A DNA stretch of 64,000 nucleotides from assembly GCA_947179325.1 (NCBI GenBank), contig CAMXAU010000002.1, forward strand, positions 156,145 to 220,144, read 5' to 3'. A program made the position numbers and the translations under genes. Origin of the DNA: an uncultured Bacteroidales bacterium. Lineage in GTDB: Bacteria; Bacteroidota; Bacteroidia; Bacteroidales; UBA932. Below, piece by piece: positions 35,787-44,408 of this stretch; position 1 is the first letter of the stretch; each line of letters opens with the position of its first letter. The notes under the pieces were generated by a model. The model was not told the DNA's origin and did not search any database. It worked only from the letters and a program-made list of their open reading frames with translations.

Positions 35787-38270
35787 CTAATATTTCTCCT
35801 CAAGCATCTTGATGAAATACCCTCCGACCACAGAACGCGCCTTGAAGCCTCTCCAGTGCGGTTTATCCGTCCAGATCCAGTCTGACATCGGCACCCTGTC
35901 CAGGGTCTCGTTCTCGAAACGGCATATAGGCTCGACGAACTGCATGAATGTGTCCTTGTCATCTGCAAGCGTGGCAGTCCAGATTATCCAGTCTGTCTTG
36001 GTGTATGCCATCCTGTTGTCAAGCGGCAGGCCATATCTGTTCTGCTTAGTAAGGTAGTAGGCAATCTCCTTGTCATACACCTCTTTAGGGAAGACATCGA
36101 GATTCAGGAGCTTATCCCATACAAGATTATATTTCTGGCTCCATGTGCCAGGCCTGTCGAATGTAAGCCTGAAATGGTCTCCGTCATCAGCCATCTTCAC
36201 CCATTCCTCCGCCATTCCGCGGGCCTTTGCCATATATTCGGCTGCGACATCATCCTTGCCGAGCATCTCTGCCATACGGCCATATGACGCAATAGCGACA
36301 ATCGCCTTTACGGAAAGGTTCACATTATGGGCGAAATGTCCTGCAAAATCATCTGTACAGAGCTGGTTCTCCGGGTCAAGTCCGAACTGGCAGAGATAGT
36401 CCGTCCAGGTTGTAAGGACATCCCAGTGCCTTGCCGCATATGAAGCATCCTTCTCCATCACACAGACTGCTGCCGTCAGGGTAATCATGTTTCCGGCCTC
36501 CTCAACAGGCATGTCGCCGCCATATGTCTGCCCGTTTGCAAGAGGATATGTACCTACATCATGTGCAGGGAAAGGCTTTGTCCACCTGCCGCTCTCACTG
36601 TAATGGTAGATATGGTTCATCAGGCCTTTTGCAAGCTCCGTATTGTAATAGAGGAACAGCGGGGCAGACGGATATGTGACATCGACGGTACCGATTGAGC
36701 CATTGCTGTTGTTCTCCTTTGAAAGCCAGAGGATATCACCGTCCGGAGCCTCAACAAGCTTATGCGCGGCAATCGCCTGGCGATATGCCAGGGCACACAG
36801 GTCTGCATAGCATTTCCCTCCGGCCTTCTCTGCGTCCTTCATAAGCTTAAGGTCAAACTCATCGCATCTGCCGAGCAGTGACCTATATTCCTTTTCTGCC
36901 TTCTGCAGCTGCTCGAGGATTGAACTGTCCCCATTCCTGTTCCAGTAAGGACGGAGATTCTCCCCGAAATACTGGATTGAATATATGTCGTCATATGCCA
37001 CCATCACATGCCCGGAAGCCTTCCTGGACGTGCCGAGCCTGCATACCATTGCCATCTTTGCTGACTCATTCATCCCTTCCGTCCCGATTGCGGACCGGAA
37101 AGAGCCGTCAACGAATGCACGCTTCAGCGCATCCCCATTTCCAACGGCCACAGAGACATCCTGCATAGGGGCAGCCATATAGAAATACCCCCAGTCGATA
37201 CGGAGGTCATCACCTCTCTTGGCCAGGATGTCCTGGGAAGTGCTGCCAGACTTGAGCATTACAAGTCCACGGTCCTCAAGGGCCTCGGAGCTGCATTCCT
37301 GGTAAGGGACATCAAGCGCCCACCTTGGAGAAGCCTCGAAATAGACCTCCACATCATGCGCCGCGCCATCGTTTGAAGCTACATTATATGTAATATAGTT
37401 CACCGGGCGGCTCACAAGCTCAAGGTCTTCAAGGAACATCGGTGCAGAAAAAGTAAGCCTTAGGTCCACTGGACCGCAGGTGAAGCCGTAATGAGTCTGT
37501 GTGGCCTGCACATCGGCATATGTCTGCACAGCCGCATTCTCAAGTGAAGTATGGAGTTCCTTCTGCACAAGAAGACCGAAGTCGAGCAGCCCGTTGGCCA
37601 CTGGATTCCAGCAGGTGGCCGCTATTATGTTCTTTCCCTTTTTCAGGGACCTGACCGCCTCTTCCGGCAGCTTCACCATGGTGTTCTTGTTGCAGACAGG
37701 GCCTGTGCTGTGCACCTCTATTCCATTCACATAGAAAAATGCATCATCGTCATTGCAGTATTCAAGATAGACATTGTGTCCATCCAGCGGCTCGTCAAGC
37801 TCGAATATCCTTCTGACCCAGATATTTTCATCAGTCCAGTCAGTCTTTGCAATCGGCTCGTTTATCTTCGTGCCGAATGCGCCCTCATCCTCCTTCCAGG
37901 ACGAGTCATTGTAATCCAGGGACTTCCAGTCCCCTGCCGGCTTACGCACTGTCCACTTGCCTGTCCATCTGCCCTGCTGTGAAGTCGGGACGACAGGTGT
38001 CAGCTCTACATCCTCTATACCCATGAAACGGTACACATCGCCGTCAACCCTGATTGCACCGATGAACGGGAAATCCTTTCCTGTCCAATGCTTCACGGAA
38101 GAGTCATAGAGATTGTCTGACATTGACCACGCACTTGTATAAGGGTCAATAGTGACAAGGGGATATGCCGGAGCACGAAGCTCATTAACTGCGGCATCAC
38201 CGCCCTGGCAGCAGGAAACAGCAAGCCCTGCCAGCGGGATAAGAGATAGAATTAATCCGATAGGTTTCAT
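35787..38270 (-). CDS. DUF4964-DUF5127-DUF4965-DUF1793 (glutaminase A-like) protein with inserted jelly roll
   Basis: Start chosen at the ATG at 38270 (827 residues), which gives a signal MKPIGLILSLIPLAGLAVSC; an upstream start at 38321 is unlikely. Order of domains: DUF4964 (ELRAPAYPLVTIDPYTSAWS), then an inserted galactose-binding-like jelly roll at about 95-245 (WVRRIFELDEPLDGHNVYLE, AFFYVNGIEVHSTGP), DUF5127, DUF4965 (YSIQYFGENLRPYWNRNGDS) and a six-hairpin DUF1793 end (TYPSAPLFLYYNTELAKGLM, YLTKQNRYGLPLDNRM). The family is annotated as glutaminase from fungal GtaA, but here it sits between mannosidases and an unassigned glycosidase, so a glycan substrate is likelier. Function is unproven. 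Confidence 0.82.
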   Translation of the reverse strand: MKPIGLILSLIPLAGLAVSCCQGGDAAVNELRAPAYPLVTIDPYTSAWSMSDNLYDSSVKHWTGKDFPFIGAIRVDGDVYRFMGIEDVELTPVVPTSQQGRWTGKWTVRKPAGDWKSLDYNDSSWKEDEGAFGTKINEPIAKTDWTDENIWVRRIFELDEPLDGHNVYLEYCNDDDAFFYVNGIEVHSTGPVCNKNTMVKLPEEAVRSLKKGKNIIAATCWNPVANGLLDFGLLVQKELHTSLENAAVQTYADVQATQTHYGFTCGPVDLRLTFSAPMFLEDLELVSRPVNYITYNVASNDGAAHDVEVYFEASPRWALDVPYQECSSEALEDRGLVMLKSGSTSQDILAKRGDDLRIDWGYFYMAAPMQDVSVAVGNGDALKRAFVDGSFRSAIGTEGMNESAKMAMVCRLGTSRKASGHVMVAYDDIYSIQYFGENLRPYWNRNGDSSILEQLQKAEKEYRSLLGRCDEFDLKLMKDAEKAGGKCYADLCALAYRQAIAAHKLVEAPDGDILWLSKENNSNGSIGTVDVTYPSAPLFLYYNTELAKGLMNHIYHYSESGRWTKPFPAHDVGTYPLANGQTYGGDMPVEEAGNMITLTAAVCVMEKDASYAARHWDVLTTWTDYLCQFGLDPENQLCTDDFAGHFAHNVNLSVKAIVAIASYGRMAEMLGKDDVAAEYMAKARGMAEEWVKMADDGDHFRLTFDRPGTWSQKYNLVWDKLLNLDVFPKEVYDKEIAYYLTKQNRYGLPLDNRMAYTKTDWIIWTATLADDKDTFMQFVEPICRFENETLDRVPMSDWIWTDKPHWRGFKARSVVGGYFIKMLEEKY

Positions 38271-38295
38271 AAATGTTATTGTTATTACATGATCT

Positions 38296-40479
38296 TTACC
38301 ATCTGAACTCGACATGTACACCCTCAGGGCTATTGCTGAAAGACAGCAGATATGTCATGCTGCCGGCATCCCATGCAGAAGCGTCAAGGACCTCCATGCC
38401 GTCAACTTTCACGCTCACAGGGGCAGACGGGAGAAGCACCCTTGAGACATTTATAGTATTCACAGGGCTTTTGGCGACATACGAATACCTGTCCCTGGTG
38501 ACAAGTTCATCATATTCACGGCTTGCGGACGCAAGCACCTGCGGCTTTTCCCCAGGCACCCTGTCCACATCAAGGAAATATCCCTGCTCCCCTGGCATCA
38601 CATCCTTGCTCCCATATACAGGAAGCTGGGGGTCGAACAGGTCTATAAGAGTACCCCTGACAGTGTAAGGCTCACTGCCTGTGCTCTCACCCATAACGGA
38701 GACAATGTCATATGGCCCACGCTCAAGATAGAAGCTGTTCTTGAACTGCAGCTCCTTTCCGCCGGCAGCCTTCCGGTACATTTCACATACCGTAGAGACA
38801 AATTCCTCGGCACCGCCTTCCGCAAGTACATATTCCTTGGGATCATTCCTCAGGATGCGGACAAGGCCTTTCCCGTACCTGTATTCACCAGACGGGGAAG
38901 ACGCGGCAATGCCCATAAGGCCCATAAGATGGTCAGACGGGGCGGCAAAGCTGTTGCCCCCGGTATTCCACCATTCCTGTACACCCTGGAAAGGGTCGTC
39001 GTCACGTCCGCTGAACACAAGCACGCCTCCTTTTTTCACCCACCTGGCGAGATGTTCATGCGCATCGGGGTCAAGCGGTTTCATATTGGAATATGACATA
39101 AGGAGGACTTTCGTGTCCGCAAGCGTCTCCCTGTATCCAAGGTTCTCTACATGGGCCGTCTTTACAGGCACTCCGCGCTTCAGGAAAGGCAATGCCTGGC
39201 CGTAGAAATTGGAAAGCTGAGGATCATCATAGCCGTCATGCAGAGGAAATCTCTGGAACATGAGGGAATTGGCCATGAGGACAGTTACGCCCTCGCTTCC
39301 GCTGACCTTGCAACGTGACACAGGCATCTTGTTCAGAGAGTTGACCATGACCTGCATCTGGGTAGCATAAGGCTTTGGTATATTCGCCCTTTCATCACTG
39401 TCTGCGCTGACACGGTAAAGCCCCTCATATATGCGCTCCGGCCAAGGCATGATCTCGTAGTCTGCAATCCCGGGATAGAGAAGCTGGGCGGTAAAGGTCG
39501 CCTGGTAGTTCCTCTTGTAGTCATCCCAGTCCTTGGCCCTGTCCTCTATAGGGTCAGTAAGGAAGAACATCTTGCGGCCTGTCGGAGCAGTCATCGACTC
39601 CATTGAGCCATATTCAAGATAAGCTGTCTCAAAGACCCTTTCGGCATAGACGCCCTCATAATAGTTAGGCTCACGGGATGTCCCGGTCCACACCTGCGCT
39701 ATATACCCGTCAACGCACGGAAGCGATGCAAGGCTTGCCTCCGGAGAGACAATCTGCCACTGCGAATAGTTCACAAGCGAATGCGTCGGCACGTAGCATT
39801 TTACATCCATGCCCTTGCTGCGTCCATATTCCTTCGCGAATGTGAACACCTCATTGAGGGCATTATAGTAGAGATGATACTTTAGCTTGTTTGAAAGGTA
39901 TGTATTCTCAGGCGACTCATGCTGAGGACGCCAGTCGAAGCCGTAGTACCTTTTCCACTCGCGCTTGAATGACTCGCTGTATCCTCCCCTTGCCCAGAAT
40001 TCAGGCTCCTCCATGAAAATGGCGTCAATCCCTGCATCTATGACCCTCTTCACATGCCTTTCCTTGATGTATTCAAGATAATTTTCAGTCGGGACGAGAT
40101 ACGGGACGAGATGCCCGTGCCAGATTGTGTCCCCCTTGGCGGTCACCTGGCCTTCATCCAGATGCCATGAACCGTCCCATTCACCTGTGAAATAGTCCTG
40201 ATATTCCCCCCAGGCGATTCCTGTCATGAAATGCGTGACATAGCCTTTATCCTGCCAGGACCTGACCCTTTCCTCGAATGACATCCTCCGCCTTGACCTG
40301 TCAGACGGGTTGCCCCCGACTCCATAGACCATGACGGCATCCGCACGGTTGTCAATTGTCGGGCGCCATTCCCTCGACGACTGGAATGTGGTCTTCACGC
40401 CGTCTGTCTTCTGTCCATTGTCCGCACCGCAGGAGCACAGGAGCGGCAGAAGAAACGAAAATGCAAATATCTTCCTCAT
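38296..40479 (-). CDS. Putative GH42-like glycoside hydrolase, lipoprotein, family unassigned
   Basis: This 727-residue lipoprotein has a signal ending at LLCSC (Cys at about 17). The first 350 residues read as a TIM barrel. IDAIFMEEPEFW at 151-162 (E157, E158, E160) looks like a clan-A acid/base region, followed by SFKREWKRYYGFDW like GH42. GIADYEIMPWPERI at 337-350 (E342, E348) is a candidate nucleophile strand. A Rossmann-like middle domain (KVLLMSYSNMKPLDPDAHEH, WVKKGGVLVFSGRDDD) resembles the GH42 trimerisation domain, and a beta domain ends the protein. It heads the GH92/GH125 operon. A beta-mannosidase (GH164-like) or other mannan activity is a guess from context. Confidence 0.6.
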   Translation of the reverse strand: MRKIFAFSFLLPLLCSCGADNGQKTDGVKTTFQSSREWRPTIDNRADAVMVYGVGGNPSDRSRRRMSFEERVRSWQDKGYVTHFMTGIAWGEYQDYFTGEWDGSWHLDEGQVTAKGDTIWHGHLVPYLVPTENYLEYIKERHVKRVIDAGIDAIFMEEPEFWARGGYSESFKREWKRYYGFDWRPQHESPENTYLSNKLKYHLYYNALNEVFTFAKEYGRSKGMDVKCYVPTHSLVNYSQWQIVSPEASLASLPCVDGYIAQVWTGTSREPNYYEGVYAERVFETAYLEYGSMESMTAPTGRKMFFLTDPIEDRAKDWDDYKRNYQATFTAQLLYPGIADYEIMPWPERIYEGLYRVSADSDERANIPKPYATQMQVMVNSLNKMPVSRCKVSGSEGVTVLMANSLMFQRFPLHDGYDDPQLSNFYGQALPFLKRGVPVKTAHVENLGYRETLADTKVLLMSYSNMKPLDPDAHEHLARWVKKGGVLVFSGRDDDPFQGVQEWWNTGGNSFAAPSDHLMGLMGIAASSPSGEYRYGKGLVRILRNDPKEYVLAEGGAEEFVSTVCEMYRKAAGGKELQFKNSFYLERGPYDIVSVMGESTGSEPYTVRGTLIDLFDPQLPVYGSKDVMPGEQGYFLDVDRVPGEKPQVLASASREYDELVTRDRYSYVAKSPVNTINVSRVLLPSAPVSVKVDGMEVLDASAWDAGSMTYLLSFSNSPEGVHVEFRW

Positions 40480-40501
40480 TCTATCAACTATTGGTTAAAT
40501 G

Positions 40502-40536
40502 CAAATATAAAAAGTGTCCATTAATTCTCCTGCAAA
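40502..40536 (-). promoter_or_regulatory. Promoter of the mannosidase operon
   Basis: The minus strand has TTTG (40536-40533) and the exact -7 box TATATTTG (40509-40502), 27 bases start to start, 23 bases before the ATG at 40479. Confidence 0.6.
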
Positions 40537-40571
40537 GGAAACGCCCGGAGGTTAAGAATTAGATTAATCAG

Positions 40572-40603
40572 GGGTTAATGTGAGACATTTTTTGCATTAA
40601 TCC
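40572..40603. promoter_or_regulatory. Candidate operator dyad between divergent promoters
   Basis: GGTTAATG (40573-40580) and CATTAATCC (40595-40603) form a near-perfect dyad between the divergent promoters. The same block (GGGTTAAT, then GACATTT) recurs upstream of the alpha-mannan operon at 54087-54127. Confidence 0.4.
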
Positions 40604-40629
40604 AGAAAAAATCACCTAAAGACAGCATT

Positions 40630-40661
40630 TTTGCCGTTTAAAGCAAAAACAATTACATTTG
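40630..40661 (+). promoter_or_regulatory. Promoter of the kelch/SARP-like regulator
   Basis: TTTG at 40630-40633 and the exact -7 box TACATTTG at 40654-40661 lie 24 bases apart, 25 bases before the ATG at 40687. The leader would be under 20 bases. Confidence 0.65.
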
Positions 40662-40686
40662 CGGAAAAATATTTCTTGGTCCATAT

Positions 40687-43185
40687 ATGAAAAGGTTTAT
40701 TGCTCATATCTATAGTACCCCCCCCAAGCTTATTCTCTGCATATTCTCATGTCTTAGCATATTGTCGGCTGACGCTTATGCGCAAGGGTTAAAATTCTCC
40801 GGACTGGAATGCCGCATTGACGAGAGGACGTCACTGGATGTATTCGGCAACGGCACAAGGACATTCCATGACTGGTTCGAGATGGAATTCATGATGGCAA
40901 CATTCCCGAAGGCTGATTTCGGATATATATTCAGGATAAAGGAGACCGAGGCCCCATACAGGATATGGAACCTTTCATATGACGGGAGAGGCCAGGGCGC
41001 AGTAAGTGTAAGGATAAACGAGGAGGGGCGATACAGCCTCATAAAGGAAGTGTTCCCGAGAGAAGACATGCAGGATATGCATTGGACCAATGTCAGGATT
41101 GCCTTCGACCTGAAGAAAGACTCGGTTTTCCTCAGCATCGCCGGACACGAATACATGGCAGCGGCAGAAGACCTGCCGGACAGGTTCAGTCCTGAAATCT
41201 GGTTCGGGAAAAGCGACCATATCATAGATGTACCGGCCTTCGCCCTCAGGGACCTTACCATAGGTGACAGGCACAAGAGCTATACATTCCGGTTCGACGA
41301 GGTTGACGGGGAGATTGCCAGGGACACAAGGAAATCGGTAAAGGCAAGGATTGAAAACCCCATCTGGATGACAGATGAATCCATGCACTGGAGAGAGCTT
41401 GCCGACATGGCGTTCCCTACAAATGCAGGTGCTGTCTATAACCATGAAAGAAAGGAATTCTACTATTTCGACCGTGAACAGATACGCATAGTCAACACCA
41501 TGGCCGAGTCCGTAACAGAGAAGACCTTCACATCACCATGCCCGGTAGAGCTTGTCCTTGCGAACTGCTTTGTCAGCGATGACGGATCCGAGCTGTACGC
41601 ATACGAGCTGCAATACGAGGACAGGGACACGACACGGTGTTCGATTGCATCACTGGACCTTGACAGCATGGAATGGACATGCCGGAGCTTCAGCCAGCTC
41701 AAGACCCCGATGCACCACCACACGTCATTCTGGACCAACATGGGATACACAATCTTCGGAGGCTTCGGGGAGATGAAATACAACGGGAGCTTCTATCTCC
41801 TTGACAAGGACATGAAATGGAAAGAGATATGGAGCGACGGGAACTCGACCATTTTCCCGAGATATTTCACGTCAGGAGGCACAGATGAGCAGGGGAAGCA
41901 TGTATACATTTTCGGCGGAATGGGCAATGAGTCCGGAGAACAGATTGTCGGAAGGCATTACTATTACGACCTGCACAGGATAGACACAGGGACAGGAAAG
42001 GCAGAAAGGCTATGGGACCTGGAATGGAAACAGACCAACATGGTACCTGTCAGGAGCATGGCAATAAAAGGGGACTACATATATACCCTGTGCTACCCGG
42101 AACACATAAGCGACTCACAGTTGCACCTGTACAGGATCTCGATACTTGACGGGACGTATGAAATACTTGATGACCCTATCCAGATCACATCTGACAAGAT
42201 ACTGACCAATGCAAACCTGTGGTATGACGACGACCTCAAGAAACTTTATGCATCTGTACAGGTATTCGACGATGACATAAGGTCTGAGCTGAAACTGTAT
42301 TCCCTGTCTTTCCCTCCTGTATTCTCTCTCGAGAAAAAGCATTCTTCGCTATGGTGGGGACTGCTGCTGGCGCTTATCATTGCCGCGGCAGGATGCGCAG
42401 CGGCAGCATTGTGCAGGATAAGGAAGACAAGGATGCAGGAGTCACAGGACGAAGCCGTGTCCGGAAAGAAGATATTCAGGCAGGAACTGAAAGCCAACTC
42501 AATATACCTGTTCGGGGATTTCATGGTGCTCGACAGCAATGGGCAGGACATTACACTGACATTCACCAAACAGCAGAGGCAGCTGCTCTGCCTGCTCCTG
42601 AAATACAGCGACAAGGACGGGATTTCATCAAGGAAGCTGAGCAATATACTGTGGCCTGACAAGGATGAGAGCAAGGTCAAGAATTCAAGAGGTGTGGCAA
42701 TCAACTACATGAGGAAACTGCTCAAGCCTATCGAGGGCGTAAGCCTCGTTTCCAATGACGCGCATTTCAAGCTTGAATACGGCGACAGCTTCTACTGCGA
42801 CTACCTTGACCTCATGAGGCTGCTGTCATCTGATTCACCGGACAAGAAAAAGATACTTGACATCATATCTAAAGGAAAGTTCATGGCATTCATGAACGAC
42901 CCGGTCTTTGACTCGTTCAAGGAAAAGGTAGAGGACAGCATCACACCTATACTCCACAAGGAGATAGAGAAGCGCTGTGCATCAAGGGACTACACCGCTG
43001 TAACGGAAATCGCCGAAATGATTTTCAATGTGGACCCGCTTGACGAGCAGGCTCTCGCATACCTGATAAAGGCGCTCAGGAAACTGAAGAGAAACGATGA
43101 TGCGCTTGTACAGTATGCAAAATTCGCTGCCGAATACCGCAAGGTATACGACAGCGAATACAATGTACCTTTCGACAAGATATAG
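40687..43185 (+). CDS. Membrane one-component regulator: LamG-like and kelch-like sensor, membrane segment, SARP-like DNA-binding tail
   Basis: This 832-residue protein has a signal peptide (about 1-32), a concanavalin-like domain at about 35-200 (FRFDEVDGE), and a kelch-type beta-propeller at about 215-540 (YTIFGGFGEMKYNGSFYLLD, VYIFGGMGNES). One membrane segment follows at about 553-575 (GLLLALIIAAAGCAAAALC), then a winged-helix domain at about 598-705 (FTKQQRQLLCLLLKYSDKDG, KLSNILWPDKDESKVKNSRG) and a helical BTAD/TPR-like tail to 830. The tail is like SARP-type activators. It probably senses glycan in the periplasm and controls the divergent mannosidase operon and perhaps the operon starting at 53899. 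A run of eight C's lies at codons 11-13 (40718-40725). Confidence 0.85.
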   Translation: MKRFIAHIYSTPPKLILCIFSCLSILSADAYAQGLKFSGLECRIDERTSLDVFGNGTRTFHDWFEMEFMMATFPKADFGYIFRIKETEAPYRIWNLSYDGRGQGAVSVRINEEGRYSLIKEVFPREDMQDMHWTNVRIAFDLKKDSVFLSIAGHEYMAAAEDLPDRFSPEIWFGKSDHIIDVPAFALRDLTIGDRHKSYTFRFDEVDGEIARDTRKSVKARIENPIWMTDESMHWRELADMAFPTNAGAVYNHERKEFYYFDREQIRIVNTMAESVTEKTFTSPCPVELVLANCFVSDDGSELYAYELQYEDRDTTRCSIASLDLDSMEWTCRSFSQLKTPMHHHTSFWTNMGYTIFGGFGEMKYNGSFYLLDKDMKWKEIWSDGNSTIFPRYFTSGGTDEQGKHVYIFGGMGNESGEQIVGRHYYYDLHRIDTGTGKAERLWDLEWKQTNMVPVRSMAIKGDYIYTLCYPEHISDSQLHLYRISILDGTYEILDDPIQITSDKILTNANLWYDDDLKKLYASVQVFDDDIRSELKLYSLSFPPVFSLEKKHSSLWWGLLLALIIAAAGCAAAALCRIRKTRMQESQDEAVSGKKIFRQELKANSIYLFGDFMVLDSNGQDITLTFTKQQRQLLCLLLKYSDKDGISSRKLSNILWPDKDESKVKNSRGVAINYMRKLLKPIEGVSLVSNDAHFKLEYGDSFYCDYLDLMRLLSSDSPDKKKILDIISKGKFMAFMNDPVFDSFKEKVEDSITPILHKEIEKRCASRDYTAVTEIAEMIFNVDPLDEQALAYLIKALRKLKRNDDALVQYAKFAAEYRKVYDSEYNVPFDKI

Positions 43186-43192
43186 GAGAAGG

Positions 43193-44398
43193 CTATTTCC
43201 TGTCCTTCATGCCCGGGAATGTCAGCATCAGGGCCGGCACTCCGGCTGCTGTATATGCCGAGACAGGCGAGGTGGCCGTAAGCCTCTTCTCCAGGAACTT
43301 GTTTGTCAGCCCGCGTGAGTCCCTGTTCTTCCATCCTGTCTCGATGCTGCGTTCAATGAACTCTGTATATTGCTCCTGGCCGCAGTCATTGATGAGGATA
43401 GGGATATACTGGGCAAGTATTGCATTGTATATTCCCATCTCGTCAGTCAGATTGGCCTGGTCCACACTGCCCTCCGGCTTGATAATATTGTTTGCAGTGC
43501 TCTTTTCCCTTACCACATAGTCCATCGCCGCACAGGCATGGTCAAGATATTTCTGGTCACCGGTCTCAAGGTATAGCATCGCAGCCGCTCCCATGGCAGT
43601 TGCCTGGTTATATACAAGCATCGTCCATGCAGGGCTGCTGTTTCCATCATGCTTTGAGTCGGCCACGGCACCTGTGGAGGCATTGAACAGATTCTCGGAT
43701 GCCCATTTATAGACTTTCTTGGCCTTTTCAAGATACTCGGCATTGCCGGTTCCTTGATATAGCTCCATAGCCGCGATTATCGTAGGATAGTTGATGCATG
43801 CCATCTTGCCGATACGGCCGAATTTCCAGTCCCAGTACATGCCGTCACCATATTGCGGATTGTCATCGCCTCCAAATGAGCCTTTGGCATCCAGCTCGCT
43901 CCAGCCTGTACCGTCAAAATCCGATGGCTTGCCATCCCAGACCCTCCGGAAGCCCTCTTCCGAAACCTTGAGATACTCATCTTCACCGGTAAGCAGATAA
44001 GCCCTTGCAAGAGAGCCTACCCACCACATCATGTCATCATACAGGTCCCAATGGCTGTAGTCATACCAGTCGAATGTAAATGCGTTCCTGAATCCTTCAT
44101 AATGCGACTTCATCAGGTCCATATATTTCTGGTCCCCTGTCAGCTTCCAGGCATTCATTATCATGTCGAACATCATTGCCTGGGTCCAGCCGACAGCCAC
44201 TGTACCTGACTTTCCTGTATCCCTCGCATAGATTCCTCTCCCCGGCTCGAAAAGGCCGGCGTTGAATGCGTCATATGCATCAATGGCATCCTGGCATGAG
44301 AAATTCCATGACGTGCCGCTATCCTTGCTGCCGTCTTTGTCGCATGCGCAGCAGACAGAGACAACAGCAAGAACCAATGATATAAAAACTCTCCTCAT
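43193..44398 (-). CDS. GH76 alpha-1,6-mannanase, lipoprotein
   Basis: Start set at the ATG at 44398 (401 residues), giving a lipoprotein signal VSVCCAC. An ATG at 44404 is equally possible; further upstream starts run into the preceding gene. The (alpha/alpha)6 barrel has the paired catalytic aspartates D121-D122 in DLYDDMMWWVGSLARAY. GWTQAMMFDMIMNAW and NYPTIIAAMELYQGTG are also GH76-like. GH76 enzymes cut the alpha-1,6-mannan backbone of yeast mannan internally with retention. It is the last gene of the operon. Its stop lies 7 bases from the stop of the convergent regulator with no terminator between. Confidence 0.93.
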   Translation of the reverse strand: MRRVFISLVLAVVSVCCACDKDGSKDSGTSWNFSCQDAIDAYDAFNAGLFEPGRGIYARDTGKSGTVAVGWTQAMMFDMIMNAWKLTGDQKYMDLMKSHYEGFRNAFTFDWYDYSHWDLYDDMMWWVGSLARAYLLTGEDEYLKVSEEGFRRVWDGKPSDFDGTGWSELDAKGSFGGDDNPQYGDGMYWDWKFGRIGKMACINYPTIIAAMELYQGTGNAEYLEKAKKVYKWASENLFNASTGAVADSKHDGNSSPAWTMLVYNQATAMGAAAMLYLETGDQKYLDHACAAMDYVVREKSTANNIIKPEGSVDQANLTDEMGIYNAILAQYIPILINDCGQEQYTEFIERSIETGWKNRDSRGLTNKFLEKRLTATSPVSAYTAAGVPALMLTFPGMKDRK

Positions 44399-44408
44399 AT
44401 GCATTCCG

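Noticed and set aside
43183..43195. Overlap or fusion of the regulator and GH76 genes
   Set aside because: They are convergent with separate stops 7 bases apart; both proteins are complete.
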